NCBI RefSeq assembly: GCF_014648915.1
Contig: NZ_BMSA01000003.1
Span: 496,001-560,000 of the forward strand
From: Streptomyces phaeofaciens
GTDB lineage: Bacteria > Actinomycetota > Actinomycetes > Streptomycetales > Streptomycetaceae
DNA: 64,000 nt
Direction: 5' to 3'
Positions 16,325 to 25,095 of this stretch are shown in pieces. Every line of letters starts with the position of its first letter. Position 1 is the first letter of the stretch. The notes beneath the pieces are model-generated. The model ran no database searches, was not told the origin of the DNA, and saw only the letters and a list, made by a program, of their open reading frames with translations. The translations under genes and the position numbers were made by a program.

Positions 16325-16816
16325 GTGCTGACGCCAGCAGACAAATACAGGCTGATCTCTGAGTGGCTCGCGCGGGCACACCCGGTTCCGCAGCAGGCCC
16401 ACACCGAGTGGTCACGGCAAGGCGTGGCGCTACTCCCACTCGGCGAGCGATTCGCGGCGGTGCGGTTGACGGGTGAGCTCGTCCACGCTGCCATCGGCTG
16501 CACAGAGCCCAGCGCGGTGGCCGTAGCCCTACAGGAACGGCTTCCGGGACCCATCATCCACGACCACCGCAGAACCGGACCCACCTACTACGCACTCATC
16601 CCATGGCACGCCGGCCTGGTCTGGGATTACGGCGAGAGGGCACCTTGCCTGCTGGGCGAGACCTACCTCGGCGTTCCCCGTCTCGACCGTCGAGAGCCAC
16701 CAGGCACCTATTGGGTACTTCGCCCACGCTACGACGGCCATCTGTGCCGCCCGCAGAGCGTGCGCGACCTTGTCGACGCCGGGTTCCGAGCACTTGTCCC
16801 AGACGACTCGGACTGA
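16325..16816 (+). CDS. Hypothetical small protein, possibly primase/polymerase-like
   Basis: A 163-residue protein with no signal or membrane segment. Motif-like parts are WSRQGVALLPLGERFAAVRL near residue 30, LPGPIIHDHRRTGPTYYALI near residue 75 and GETYLGVPRLDRREPPGTYW near residue 115. The GVALLP.G.KRFAAVR style recalls the N-terminal bifunctional primase–polymerase fold of plasmid and phage proteins, but catalytic acids of that family are not evident, so function is open. GTG start chosen because GGGAG lies 5 bases upstream; the frame is open 30 codons further up. It is divergent from the regulator and shares its island. Confidence 0.7.
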   Translation: MLTPADKYRLISEWLARAHPVPQQAHTEWSRQGVALLPLGERFAAVRLTGELVHAAIGCTEPSAVAVALQERLPGPIIHDHRRTGPTYYALIPWHAGLVWDYGERAPCLLGETYLGVPRLDRREPPGTYWVLRPRYDGHLCRPQSVRDLVDAGFRALVPDDSD

Positions 16817-16903
16817 CTGGCCCAGCCGACTCCACCGCGCTCGGGTCATCGCGACGCAGCTCACTACACACCACTCCCCTTTCTCCTCAAAGGAGTTCTT
16901 CCT

Positions 16904-17371
16904 ATGACTGCTGCCAGCGTTGCCATCATCACGGCCACCGCCATCACCGCCACCGAATCCCGCACTGGCCGATCCCTCGTCACTGAGGCCGAGTTCGAGA
17001 CCCTCGCTAGTTTCTGTGCCGACGAGTACGGGCTGGAGCGCTGTGTCGCTGAAGGGGTCGTCGATCAGGCGTTGGCGCTCGTCTATGTGATGGGCACCAG
17101 TGGGGAGGGCGCCCGGATGGCGCCATCGCAGCGGGTCGACCCCGGCTGGCACACGCTCATCCTGCACACCGGGTGGTACGCCGACTGGTGCGAGCGGAGT
17201 TTTGGGTACTTCCTGCACCACCAGCCGAACTCCAAGGTCCGTACCCGGGGGCTGATGGTCGACGTCGTGGGGCGGTTGCGGGCGGCGGGATTCGAGGTCG
17301 ACGAACGGCTGTGGGGGACGGCCGCTGACTGCAATCCGCCCACCTGCTGCGGTGACGGCCCCTGCTGCTGA
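16904..17371 (+). CDS. GRDP/DUF1399-like protein with Cys-rich tail
   Basis: A 155-residue soluble protein. The segment VDPGWHTLILHTGWYADWCE followed by GYFLHHQPN matches the WH....HT..Y..C....HH pattern of the glycine-rich-domain (DUF1399-like) family, a probable metal site of two His clusters and a Cys. The last 13 residues hold five cysteines (CNPPTCCGDGPCC), possibly a second metal site. A consensus ribosome site AAAGGAG precedes the ATG. It lies between two other uncharacterised island genes and may form an operon with them. No function is established. Confidence 0.7.
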   Translation: MTAASVAIITATAITATESRTGRSLVTEAEFETLASFCADEYGLERCVAEGVVDQALALVYVMGTSGEGARMAPSQRVDPGWHTLILHTGWYADWCERSFGYFLHHQPNSKVRTRGLMVDVVGRLRAAGFEVDERLWGTAADCNPPTCCGDGPCC

Positions 17372-17407
17372 TGCTCTCTCTCCCTCAGCAGAACGGACCC
17401 TATCCCC

Positions 17408-17791
17408 GTGTCCTTCACCGAGTTGAGCGCGACCGGTCGCGTGACCGTCTTTCCTCTCGACGGCCTCACCGTCGCCTACACCACCCGGTCCGGCGATGCA
17501 CGTGGCCTCGGTGAGATCGGGCTCGTTGCCGTGGTGGACGATCAGGCTGACGGCGACGCGTTGTGGCGGCTCGCTCAGCAGCTCGGTGGCCGGGGCCACG
17601 GGCAGGACCAGGCCCGCTGGATCCTCACACAGGCGAGTCGAGCCCGTATGGTCGCCTCGTTCACCGACCTGGTGGAAGCCAAGTGGACGGCGTACATCCG
17701 CAGGCGCTTCGCTCTCGACGCGCTGTTCGCCAATCACGAGATCCTCATGACCGGTCGGATGGATCTGCCGGTGACACCCGCTCCGCTGTGA
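17408..17791 (+). CDS. Hypothetical protein
   Basis: A 127-residue protein that I do not recognise. The N-terminal half is beta-rich (RVTVFPLDGLTVAYTTRSGD, EIGLVAVVDDQ) and the C-terminal half is helical (RWILTQASRARMVASFTDLV). There is no signal peptide or membrane segment. The GTG start at 17408 has a weak upstream region, so the start is uncertain. The gene follows the Cys-tailed protein by 36 bases on the same strand and closes the accessory island; the sigma-factor gene begins 44 bases later. Confidence 0.55.
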   Translation: MSFTELSATGRVTVFPLDGLTVAYTTRSGDARGLGEIGLVAVVDDQADGDALWRLAQQLGGRGHGQDQARWILTQASRARMVASFTDLVEAKWTAYIRRRFALDALFANHEILMTGRMDLPVTPAPL

Positions 17792-17835
17792 GCCACGCCA
17801 CCGGAACCCCTCCCGGGCCACGGAGAGGTACATGC

Positions 17836-18537
17836 GTGAGTTCCAACAGCGACGGTGAGATGGACGACGACGGTGACGGGCGGCTGCGGGCGCGGGTTCG
17901 GGGTGGGGAGCGGGAGGCGTTCGGGGAGTTGTACGAGCGGTATGCCTCGGCCGTGTATCACCATGCCCTGCGGCTGACGGGGAACTGGTCGGCGGCCGAG
18001 GAGGTCATGTCGGAGACGTTCCTGGCGGCCTGGCGGGGGCGTAGGGACGTGGAGGCGGACGGGGGGTCGTTGCGGCCCTGGCTGTTCGGGATCGCCACCA
18101 ACAAGGCGCGCAACGCCGAGCGGGGGCTTCGGCGGCGGCTCGCCTTTCTCGCGCGGCGGACCGAGGCCGCCACCCTGGGCGACTTCGCCGAGGAGCTCGC
18201 CGGGCGGGTCGACGACGCCCGGCGGCTCGCCGAGGTGCGGCGGGTGCTCGGGCGGCTGCGGCGGCACGAGCGGGAGGTGCTCGCCCTGTGCGTGTGGGGC
18301 GGGCTGGACTACGCCCAGGCCGCCGAGGCGCTCGGGGTGCCCGTGGGGACCGTACGGTCGCGGCTGTCGCGGGCGCGGAAGCGGCTGCGGGAGTTCGTCG
18401 AGCGGGAGGGATCCGTGGATACCTCGCAATCGCCGTCTACCTCGCTTACAGGATTTATGGAACTCCGCTCCCGTCGCGGAGAGGTGGAGAGTGAGGCCGC
18501 ATTCGTGGCCCTGCCCCTTCAGGAGGAGACCCGATGA
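17836..18537 (+). CDS. ECF-type RNA polymerase sigma factor
   Basis: A 233-residue sigma-70 family factor of ECF size. Region 2 is ERYASAVYHHALRLTGNWSA to EEVMSETFLAAWRGR, and region 4 is RHEREVLALCVWGGLDYAQA with the HTH ALGVPVGTVRSRLSRARKRL. A tail of about 45 residues follows. GTG start chosen after GGAGAGG; an ATG four bases upstream is out of frame and hits a stop at once. The ATGA overlap with the next gene shows coupling to the CU044_5270-type protein, which in such pairs probably holds or modulates the sigma factor. Confidence 0.92.
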   Translation: MSSNSDGEMDDDGDGRLRARVRGGEREAFGELYERYASAVYHHALRLTGNWSAAEEVMSETFLAAWRGRRDVEADGGSLRPWLFGIATNKARNAERGLRRRLAFLARRTEAATLGDFAEELAGRVDDARRLAEVRRVLGRLRRHEREVLALCVWGGLDYAQAAEALGVPVGTVRSRLSRARKRLREFVEREGSVDTSQSPSTSLTGFMELRSRRGEVESEAAFVALPLQEETR

Positions 18538-19625
18538 ACGCCACTCCGGCCGGATCCGAGCAGGAGGAGCGCGCGGAACTGGCGCGGCTGTTGCCCGCCG
18601 GTCCCGTCGAGCGGGGGCTGCCTCCTGGGCTTCACTCCCATCACAAGGACGTACTGATGCAGCTCATCGATCGCGAGGACGACGTCAGGAGCCCGGCCGG
18701 GGCCCGTCGCTTCTCCCGGCCCGTTCTGCTCGCCGCCTCCGTCGCCGTCGCGGTGGCCGCCACACTGACCGTGGGGCTCGCCTCCGGACGGCAGGAGCCG
18801 GGCGGCCACCCGGGGGCGACCGCGCCCGCCACCGCCGGCCGCGGTGCCGTCGTCACGCTCGACCGGATCGCCGCCGTCGCCCTGCGCGGCGACGTCCAGC
18901 CGGTGAAGGACGGCCAGTTCGTGTACGTACGCACCCGGATCGCCGAGAACGAGGCCGACTGGGGGCAGCCGCTGAAGCCCGGTGCCCTGCACGACCGGGA
19001 GACCTGGTTCTCGCAGGATCAGAAGCCGCTGATCGAGTACGGCATGACCCGCGAGAACGGGGACGACTTCCCGATCAGGATCCTGGTGCCGGAGGGCTCC
19101 GCCGGGGAGCCTGCCGGGATCGACCGGCCGACCTACACCTGGCTCGCCTCCCTGCCCACGGATCCCGGCGCGCTGCTGAAGCGGCTGTACGCGGAGACCC
19201 CCGTCGAGGGCGAGGAGGACCACGACCAGGCCGTGTTCGACCGGATCGGCGAACTCGTGCAGGAGCAGATCATGCCGTCCGCCACGGCCGCCGCGATCTA
19301 CCGGGCCACCGCCCGGATCCCCGGCGTGACCGAGGTCGACGACGCGGTGGACGCCGCCGGGCGGCACGGCATCGCCATCGCCCGCGAGGACACGAAGATG
19401 GGCCTGCGCACCGAGTGGATCTTCGATCCGGACAGCCTCGAGTACCTCGGGGCGCGGACCGTGCTCAGCCGCGACTCCGCGATGGGCAAGGCCGGCACCG
19501 TCTTCGACACCCGCGCCGTGCTGGAGCGGGCCGTCGTGGACAGGAGGGGAGATGAGCCCAGCGGCAAGCCCAAGTCCGGGTCCGGCGACGGCTCCGGCTC
19601 CCGCGACGGCTCCGCGCAGAGCTAG
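18534..19625 (+). CDS. CU044_5270 family protein, probable membrane-bound sigma partner
   Basis: A 363-residue protein with a cytoplasmic N-terminus of about 60 residues, one membrane segment (LLAASVAVAVAATLTVGLAS, about 65–84) and an extracytoplasmic domain of 250 residues that includes the WLASLPTDPGALLKRLY motif typical of the CU044_5270 family. A Gly/Ser-rich end (GSGDGSGSRDGS) follows. Its 4-base overlap with the ECF sigma gene suggests a regulatory partner, acting as anti-sigma or signal sensor. Its TAG stop shares the CTAG palindrome with the stop of the convergent downstream gene. Confidence 0.85.
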   Translation: MNATPAGSEQEERAELARLLPAGPVERGLPPGLHSHHKDVLMQLIDREDDVRSPAGARRFSRPVLLAASVAVAVAATLTVGLASGRQEPGGHPGATAPATAGRGAVVTLDRIAAVALRGDVQPVKDGQFVYVRTRIAENEADWGQPLKPGALHDRETWFSQDQKPLIEYGMTRENGDDFPIRILVPEGSAGEPAGIDRPTYTWLASLPTDPGALLKRLYAETPVEGEEDHDQAVFDRIGELVQEQIMPSATAAAIYRATARIPGVTEVDDAVDAAGRHGIAIAREDTKMGLRTEWIFDPDSLEYLGARTVLSRDSAMGKAGTVFDTRAVLERAVVDRRGDEPSGKPKSGSGDGSGSRDGSAQS

Positions 19626-20173
19626 CCCGCCCGCCTCGCCGCCGCCCGCACCTTCCGCGTCCGCCCGTGCTCGGCCAGCCAGGCGAGTACGGGGGCGGGG
19701 GTGTCCGGCCTCTCGGTGAGCCGCCGCTGGAGCCAGTCCGAGGCGGTGGACAGGATCGCCGGGTCCCCGGGGCGGGTGAGGAGGGTGTGGAGGAGGGTCC
19801 ACTCCGCCAGGCGCTTCGTCAGGAACGCGTCCGTCCCGACCGCCTCCGCCATGCCGGCCCGCCACTGCTCCCAGTCCGCGTCGGGGGCGCCGTACAGGGT
19901 CGTCGCCCTGCGGTCCAGGTGGCGGACCACCGCCGAGCGGGCCATCGCGCGGTCCGGGTCGTCGGTGAGGATCCGGTGGGCCAGGCCCGCCTCCTCCCCC
20001 GGCTCCACCGCGCCGAGGGCACGAAGGTGCGCGGCGAACCGCACGTGCTCGTCCGGCTCGGGCGACGTCTCCGTCAGGAAGTCCGTCCGGAGGGTGGCCG
20101 GCCCAGGGTTCGGCTCGGCGGCCGGCCCAGGGTGCGGCTCGATGGGCAACTCAGGGTCCGGTTCGATGGGCAA
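19622..20173 (-). CDS. Hypothetical alpha-helical protein
   Basis: A 183-residue protein. It begins with a proline-rich repeat (PIEPDPELPIEPHPGPAAEP and on) and continues with helices such as EEAGLAHRILTDDPDRAMAR and SAVVRHLDRRATTLYG, ending LAWLAEHGRTRKVRAAARRA. The second half looks repeat-like but no family is evident to me. The start may be downstream of the repeat. It is convergent with the CU044_5270 gene, sharing the four bases CTAG between both stop codons. Confidence 0.6.
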   Translation of the reverse strand: MPIEPDPELPIEPHPGPAAEPNPGPATLRTDFLTETSPEPDEHVRFAAHLRALGAVEPGEEAGLAHRILTDDPDRAMARSAVVRHLDRRATTLYGAPDADWEQWRAGMAEAVGTDAFLTKRLAEWTLLHTLLTRPGDPAILSTASDWLQRRLTERPDTPAPVLAWLAEHGRTRKVRAAARRAG

Positions 20174-20324
20174 CTCGCTCGGTCCGTCCTGCGCGATGCG
20201 GCTACTTACGTCATGTCGTACGTCGACTGCGTCCCCGCCCAGACTCCCCTCTCCCCCGGTGCCGAGGCCGGCGAATTGGCCGCGTTAGCCTCGTAGCGAC
20301 CGAAGGACCCAGGAGGAGGCAGGC

Positions 20325-20627
20325 ATGGCCAAGGTTCCCAGCTCGGTGATCGCCGCGAGCGGGCTCGTCGGCGGGTACGGCGTGGCCCGGTGGACGAAGA
20401 AGCGGCAGCTCGGCGGGGCCGTGCTGGCCGTCGCGGGGGCCGCGGCCGCGCAGCAGTGGCGGCAGCGGGCGGGCGGGAAGGCGGCGGGGGCGCTGGGCGT
20501 CGCCTATGTCGCCGCGTTCGCCGGGTCGCATCCGCTGGCCAAGAAGGTGGGCGCCTGGCCGGCCGTCTTCGGGGTGGCGGGCGCCGTCGCGCTGGCCTCC
20601 TGGGCGGTGGCCGACCGGCAGAGCTGA
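20325..20627 (+). CDS. Small hypothetical membrane protein
   Basis: A 100-residue protein with a strong ribosome site (AGGAGGAGGCAGGC before ATG). Hydrophobic parts at residues 8–24, 28–43, 52–68 and 76–95 suggest up to three or four short membrane helices with basic loops (RWTKKRQ, QWRQRAGGK). I know of no functional assignment. It is followed after 9 bases by a convergent membrane protein gene. Confidence 0.7.
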   Translation: MAKVPSSVIAASGLVGGYGVARWTKKRQLGGAVLAVAGAAAAQQWRQRAGGKAAGALGVAYVAAFAGSHPLAKKVGAWPAVFGVAGAVALASWAVADRQS

Positions 20628-20636
20628 CGCCACGCG

Positions 20637-21494
20637 CTACGCCGCGTACGGCGGGTACGGCGGCTGCGGCCGGTGGACGGGGTGCGGGGACGCCGCGCGC
20701 CCCAGCGCCGACCGCACCGTCACCCCGTGCCGCCGCTTCAGCCGTCGTATCTCCCACACCGACAGGGCCGTCACCGACAGCGGGCCGCCCAGCAGGAAGC
20801 TGTAGAGGACGAGCGGCGGGGCGGCCACGTCCGGGTCGTCGAACATGCTCAGGGCGAACAGGGACCAGACCAGCAGCGGGGACAGCAGCGGCGGCAGCAG
20901 TTCGTGGACGTCTCCCACGCGGAAGCTGGAATTGACGCCGTAGACGATGAGCAGCAGCGTCAGGGGCACCGCGAGGAGGAGGCCGAGGAAGCAGGCCAGG
21001 CCGCCGAGGATGAACAGCAGCATCACCAGCAGGCCGACGAGGATGCCGTGGTAGCCGAAGTCGGCGGTGGAGATGATGTCGCCCTTGAGGCAGGCCACCA
21101 TGAACCAGCACGCCCCGAAGCTCGCCAGGATCGCGCCGATGGTGAGCAGCGGGCCGGTCAGGCGGCGCGCGTAGACGCCGGTGAGTGGTGAGCGGGCCGC
21201 GCAGATGAAGGCCGTCACCGCGAGGAACGCGGTGCTGAACATGATCGCGCACGCGAAGAGCAGGTCCTCCAGCTTGCCCATGACGAACTGCTCGCGGCCC
21301 TCGGTGATCGGGTAAGCCATCACCAGCCAGACCGTCGCCACCAGTCCGACGGCCGTGCGGGCCCACTGGAGCCCCTGGACGACCGGGTCCTCGATACGGT
21401 CGGTGCGCGACGGCGCGGCCAGGCGGGTCGCGAGGGCGTGCGGGTTGGGCAGGGATCGGATGTGCGCGGACGTGGTCCGGCCCGTGGTGTTCAC
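20637..21494 (-). CDS. Hypothetical membrane protein, about seven segments
   Basis: A 285-residue membrane protein. Hydrophobic segments lie at about residues 45–65, 75–100, 115–140, 145–165, 170–200, 215–235 and 240–260, with a basic C-terminal tail ending in a Pro/Tyr run (PQPPYPPYAA). The GTG start at 21494 follows GGGGGAGAC; an ATG 21 codons upstream lacks a ribosome site. No transporter or enzyme motif is visible. It may be a streptomycete-specific integral protein. Confidence 0.75.
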   Translation of the reverse strand: MNTTGRTTSAHIRSLPNPHALATRLAAPSRTDRIEDPVVQGLQWARTAVGLVATVWLVMAYPITEGREQFVMGKLEDLLFACAIMFSTAFLAVTAFICAARSPLTGVYARRLTGPLLTIGAILASFGACWFMVACLKGDIISTADFGYHGILVGLLVMLLFILGGLACFLGLLLAVPLTLLLIVYGVNSSFRVGDVHELLPPLLSPLLVWSLFALSMFDDPDVAAPPLVLYSFLLGGPLSVTALSVWEIRRLKRRHGVTVRSALGRAASPHPVHRPQPPYPPYAA

Positions 21495-21690
21495 GCGTGC
21501 GTCTCCCCCGAGTACGTGACGGTGGTTCACGTGTTCGCACGTGCCACGGCGGGACACCTTATCCGATCTTCATCTCGTCGGCGATCTTGCTCCCCGGCAC
21601 CCCTCGGAGGGGCCGTTCTGGCGAGAATCCGTTGACCCCTGGCACTCCTGCCACTTCTCCAAGATCCCCGAGCCGCCTAGCGTCGGGCCC

Positions 21691-22140
21691 GTGACCAAAC
21701 TGCTCCTCGCCCTCCATGTCCTCGCCGCGATCGTCGCGGTCGGTCCCGTCACCGTCGCCGCCAGCATGTTCCCGCCCGCCGCGCGCCGGGCCCTGGCCGC
21801 CCCCGACGACGAGGGGGCGCGGGGGACCGTACAGCTGCTGCACCGCATCTGCCGGGTGTACGCCGGTGTCGGCATCGCCGTGCCCGTGCTCGGGTTCGCC
21901 ACGGCGGGCGCGATGGGGGTGATGGGCGACACCTGGCTGATCGCGTCGACCGTGCTGACCGTCCTGGCCGCGGGTGTGCTCCTCGTGCTGGTGCTGCCCC
22001 GGCAGGAGGTGTTCGTCGAGGGTGGCGGAAACCGTGAGGTGACCGTGCGGCTCGCCATGTTCACCGGCATGTTCAACCTGCTGTGGGCGACGGTGACCGT
22101 GCTGATGATCGTGCGGCCGGGGTCCACGACGGGGGCGTAG
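21691..22140 (+). CDS. DUF2269-like small integral membrane protein
   Basis: A 149-residue protein with four membrane segments (TKLLLALHVLAAIVAVGP; GVGIAVPVLGFATAGAMGVM; STVLTVLAAGVLLVLVLP; FNLLWATVTVLMIVRPG). This four-helix plan with an early HVLAAI.AVGP motif is like DUF2269 proteins. The GTG start has no ribosome site, but TAGCGT ends 7 bases upstream, so the message is probably leaderless. It is flanked by convergent genes on its right. Confidence 0.7.
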   Translation: MTKLLLALHVLAAIVAVGPVTVAASMFPPAARRALAAPDDEGARGTVQLLHRICRVYAGVGIAVPVLGFATAGAMGVMGDTWLIASTVLTVLAAGVLLVLVLPRQEVFVEGGGNREVTVRLAMFTGMFNLLWATVTVLMIVRPGSTTGA

Positions 22141-22192
22141 ACATCCGGCGACGGACTCTCCACCGGCCTCGTCGCCCGGACGCCCCGGAGGG

Positions 22193-23512
22193 TCACGCCC
22201 CCAGCGCCCGCGCCACCGTGTAGATCAGCAGCCCCGCGAGGGAGCCCACCACCGTGCCGTTGATCCGGATGAACTGGAGGTCGCGGCCGATGTTGGCCTC
22301 GATCTTGCGGGTCGTGTGCTCCGGGTCCCAGCTCGCCACCGTGTCGGTGATCAGGGAGGTGATCTCCTTCCGGTACGTCGTCACGACGTGCACGGCCGCG
22401 CCCTCGACCCAGCGGTCGACCTTCTCCTGCACCTTGGGCTCGGTCGCCATCCGGGCGCCCAGGGTGAGCAGCGAGGCCCGCACCCGCAGCCGCAGCTCGC
22501 TGCGCTCGTCCTCCGCCGCGGCGACGATCATGGAGCGGACGGCGGTCCAGGCGGAGGCGATCAGATCCTGCACCTCGCCCCGGCCCAGCACCTCGCCCTT
22601 GAGCCGCTCCACGCGCGCGCGGGTCTCGGTGTCGGACTGGAGGTCGGAGGCGAAGTCGGTGAGGAAGCGGTCCAGGGCGCCGCGGGCCGGATGGGAGCGC
22701 ATGTCCCGCATCTCCGCGCAGAACCGCAGCAGCTCCTTGTAGACGCGCTCGCCGATCCGCTTGTCGACGAACCGCGGTGTCCAGCCGGGCGCGCCGCCCT
22801 CCACCGCGTCCATCACGGAGTCGCCGTGCAGCACCAGCCAGTCGTACGCCCGGGACACCACCAGGTCCACGGCCCGGCGGTGGCCGCCGTCGGCGACGAT
22901 CTTCTCCAGCATCTTGCCCATGCCGGGCGCGATCTCCTGGGCGTCCGCCCGGCGGGTGATGGCCTCGCCGACCACCGCCTGGACGTCCGAGTCGCGCAGC
23001 ACGGCCAGGGCGCCGCGCAGGGCCGTCGCCAGCTCGGCCGTCACCCGGTCGGCGTGCTCCGGCTCGGCCAGCCAGCCGCCCAGCCGGCCGCCGATACCGA
23101 CCGAGCGCAGCCGCTGCCGTACGACGTCCTCGGAGAGGAAGTTCTCGCCGACGAACTCGCCGAGCGAGACACCCAGCTGGTCCTTCTTGTTCGGGATGAT
23201 CGCCGTGTGCGGGATGGGCAGGCCGAGCGGGTGACGGAACAGGGCCGTGACCGCGAACCAGTCGGCGAGCGCGCCGACCATGCCGGCCTCGGCGGCCGCC
23301 GCCACATAGCCCGCCCAGGGGCCCGCGCCGCGGTGGGCGGCCCATTCGGCGAGGATGTACACGAGGGCCACGAACAGCAGCAGCCCGGCCGCGGTCAGCT
23401 TCATCCGCCGCACCCCGCGCCGCTTCTCCTCGTCGGCCGCGCTGAAGACGGTCATCGTGCGTACCGCGCCCGTCACGGTCGGTTCCGCTTCCGTACGATC
23501 CATCAACTCCAC
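22193..23512 (-). CDS. DUF445 family membrane protein
   Basis: A 439-residue protein of the DUF445 (YjiN-like) family. An N-terminal membrane helix (LTAAGLLLFVALVYILAEWA) is followed by the family signature AGMVGALADWFAVTALFRHP and PIPHTAIIPNKKDQLGVSLG, a long helical domain of about 300 residues, and a C-terminal hydrophobic segment (GTVVGSLAGLLIYTVARALG) preceded by FIRING. The protein is probably membrane-anchored with a coiled body. Function is unknown. The GTG at 23512 and the ATG three codons later are both possible starts; GGTGGAG sits right before the ATG. Confidence 0.88.
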   Translation of the reverse strand: MELMDRTEAEPTVTGAVRTMTVFSAADEEKRRGVRRMKLTAAGLLLFVALVYILAEWAAHRGAGPWAGYVAAAAEAGMVGALADWFAVTALFRHPLGLPIPHTAIIPNKKDQLGVSLGEFVGENFLSEDVVRQRLRSVGIGGRLGGWLAEPEHADRVTAELATALRGALAVLRDSDVQAVVGEAITRRADAQEIAPGMGKMLEKIVADGGHRRAVDLVVSRAYDWLVLHGDSVMDAVEGGAPGWTPRFVDKRIGERVYKELLRFCAEMRDMRSHPARGALDRFLTDFASDLQSDTETRARVERLKGEVLGRGEVQDLIASAWTAVRSMIVAAAEDERSELRLRVRASLLTLGARMATEPKVQEKVDRWVEGAAVHVVTTYRKEITSLITDTVASWDPEHTTRKIEANIGRDLQFIRINGTVVGSLAGLLIYTVARALGA

Positions 23513-23677
23513 CCGTCCCGATCCCCCGCGTCCCGCACGCGGACATTGTCCCTGCTTGACCGACTCCTGGAACGGAACAAGAGTTCCCGACGTCTGTCAG
23601 GCGGGGGAGCTCAACGGTGAACTCCTGCATGATCACGGAGCCTCGTCGCTCCCCTCACCGAGGAGAACCGCACCCGC

Positions 23678-25006
23678 ATGACCAGGCACCGGGGTGGTTA
23701 TGCCCTGCTGTCCGCGATCGTCGCCCTGATCGTGGCCCTGTCCGCGGCCATCTACGCCGGTGCCGCCGCCGACGCGGGGACGGCCGGCAGGGACACGCTC
23801 GCCGCGCCCTACGCGCCCCTCGACCCCGCCGAGCCCGCCTCCACCGGCGACTGGGTCGGCACCTGGGCCGCCGCCCCGACGGGCGGCGAACCCGGCACCG
23901 AGGCCCTCGGCACGGCCGGCCGCACCGTCCGCAACATCGTGCACACCAGCGTCGGCGGCGCCGGCGCCCGCGTCACGCTCTCCAACCTGTACGGCACCCA
24001 CCCGCTGACCGTCACCCACGCCACGCTCGCCGTCGCGGCCGCCGACGACAGCCCCGCTGCGGCGGCCGGCACCCTGCGCCGGCTCACCTTCGGCGGCGCG
24101 ACCACGGTCGTCGTCCCGCCCGGCGAGCAGGCCGTCAGCGACGCCGCCGCCGTCCCCCTCCCGGCCGACTCCGACGTCCTGGTCAGCGTCTACACGCCCA
24201 CCTCGGCCGGTCCGGTCACCTACCACCCGCACGCCCGCCAGACCAGCTACGCCGCCGACGGCCAGTACACCGAGGACGTCACGGGCACCCCGTACACCGG
24301 AACGAGCCCGTACTGGCGCTATGTGACCGCGCTGGACGTGCTCGGCGACGAGGCCGACGGCACCGTGGTCGCCCTCGGCGACTCCATCACCGACGGGATC
24401 TCCTCCGCCGAGGGCGCCAACCGCCGCTGGCCCGACGTCCTCGCCGACCGGCTGCGCACCGCCGACCGCGCCGGCGCGGACGTGCCCCGCTACGGCGTGG
24501 TCAACGAGGGCATCAGCGGCAACCAGGTCCTCGCCGACGGCCGCGGCGGCGGGCCCAGCGGTCTGCGCCGCCTGGACCGGGACGTGCTCGGCCGCGCCGG
24601 CGTCAAGGTCGTCGTGATCGACCTCGGCGTCAACGACATACTGCGCAACCAGCGGCTCGCCGACCCCGACGCGGTCGTGGCGGGCCTGCGCACCCTGGTC
24701 GAGCGGGCCCACGCCCGCGGCATCAGGGTCGTCGGCACCACCCTCACCCCGTTCGGCGGCCACCGCGGCTACAGCGCCGCCCGCGAGGCCGTACGGCAGC
24801 GGATCAACGAGGCGATCCGGGACGGCGGGGTGTTCGACGCCGTCGTCGACTTCGACCGGACGCTCCGCGACCCGTACGACCCGCGCAGCCTGCGCCCGGA
24901 GTACGACTCGGGCGACCGTCTCCACCCCAGCGACCTGGGCTACCGCAAGCTGGCCGAGGCGATCGACCTGGAGAAGCTGAAGGGGTCGGTGCCGGCCACG
25001 CTGTGA
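23678..25006 (+). CDS. Secreted SGNH/GDSL hydrolase
   Basis: A 442-residue exported esterase or lipase-type enzyme. A signal peptide (ALLSAIVALIVALSAAIYAG) leads to a beta-rich N-terminal domain (about residues 55–210) and the SGNH domain: block I VALGDSITDG, block II NEGISGN, block III GVNDIL and block V DRLHPS with the catalytic Asp/His. Enzymes of this architecture deacetylate or hydrolyse esters of carbohydrates or lipids outside the cell; the substrate is not predictable. The ATG at 23678 has GAGGAGAAC at a suitable distance. Confidence 0.9.
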   Translation: MTRHRGGYALLSAIVALIVALSAAIYAGAAADAGTAGRDTLAAPYAPLDPAEPASTGDWVGTWAAAPTGGEPGTEALGTAGRTVRNIVHTSVGGAGARVTLSNLYGTHPLTVTHATLAVAAADDSPAAAAGTLRRLTFGGATTVVVPPGEQAVSDAAAVPLPADSDVLVSVYTPTSAGPVTYHPHARQTSYAADGQYTEDVTGTPYTGTSPYWRYVTALDVLGDEADGTVVALGDSITDGISSAEGANRRWPDVLADRLRTADRAGADVPRYGVVNEGISGNQVLADGRGGGPSGLRRLDRDVLGRAGVKVVVIDLGVNDILRNQRLADPDAVVAGLRTLVERAHARGIRVVGTTLTPFGGHRGYSAAREAVRQRINEAIRDGGVFDAVVDFDRTLRDPYDPRSLRPEYDSGDRLHPSDLGYRKLAEAIDLEKLKGSVPATL

Positions 25007-25010
25007 CCTC

Positions 25011-25095
25011 CGGGCGGCCGTCGGCGTCGGCCGTCGGCCGCGGCCGTCAACCGTCGTCCATCGATCGCCGGCCGTCAGGCGTCAGCCGTCGGCCG
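25011..25095. repeat. GCCGTC-rich degenerate repeat between convergent genes
   Basis: Eight or so copies of GCCGTC or a one-base variant are strung between the stop of the SGNH hydrolase and the stop of the DUF1707 gene. It has no open frame of its own and may act as a bidirectional transcription barrier. Confidence 0.5.

Noticed and set aside
16529..17833. A 434-codon minus-strand frame across the small island genes
   Set aside because: It lacks motifs and ribosome site, while three plus-strand genes with recognisable starts cover the same DNA.
25011..25095. The GCCGTC repeat as a CRISPR array
   Set aside because: There are no conserved repeat/spacer units of 20–40 bases and no cas genes; it is a degenerate short repeat.
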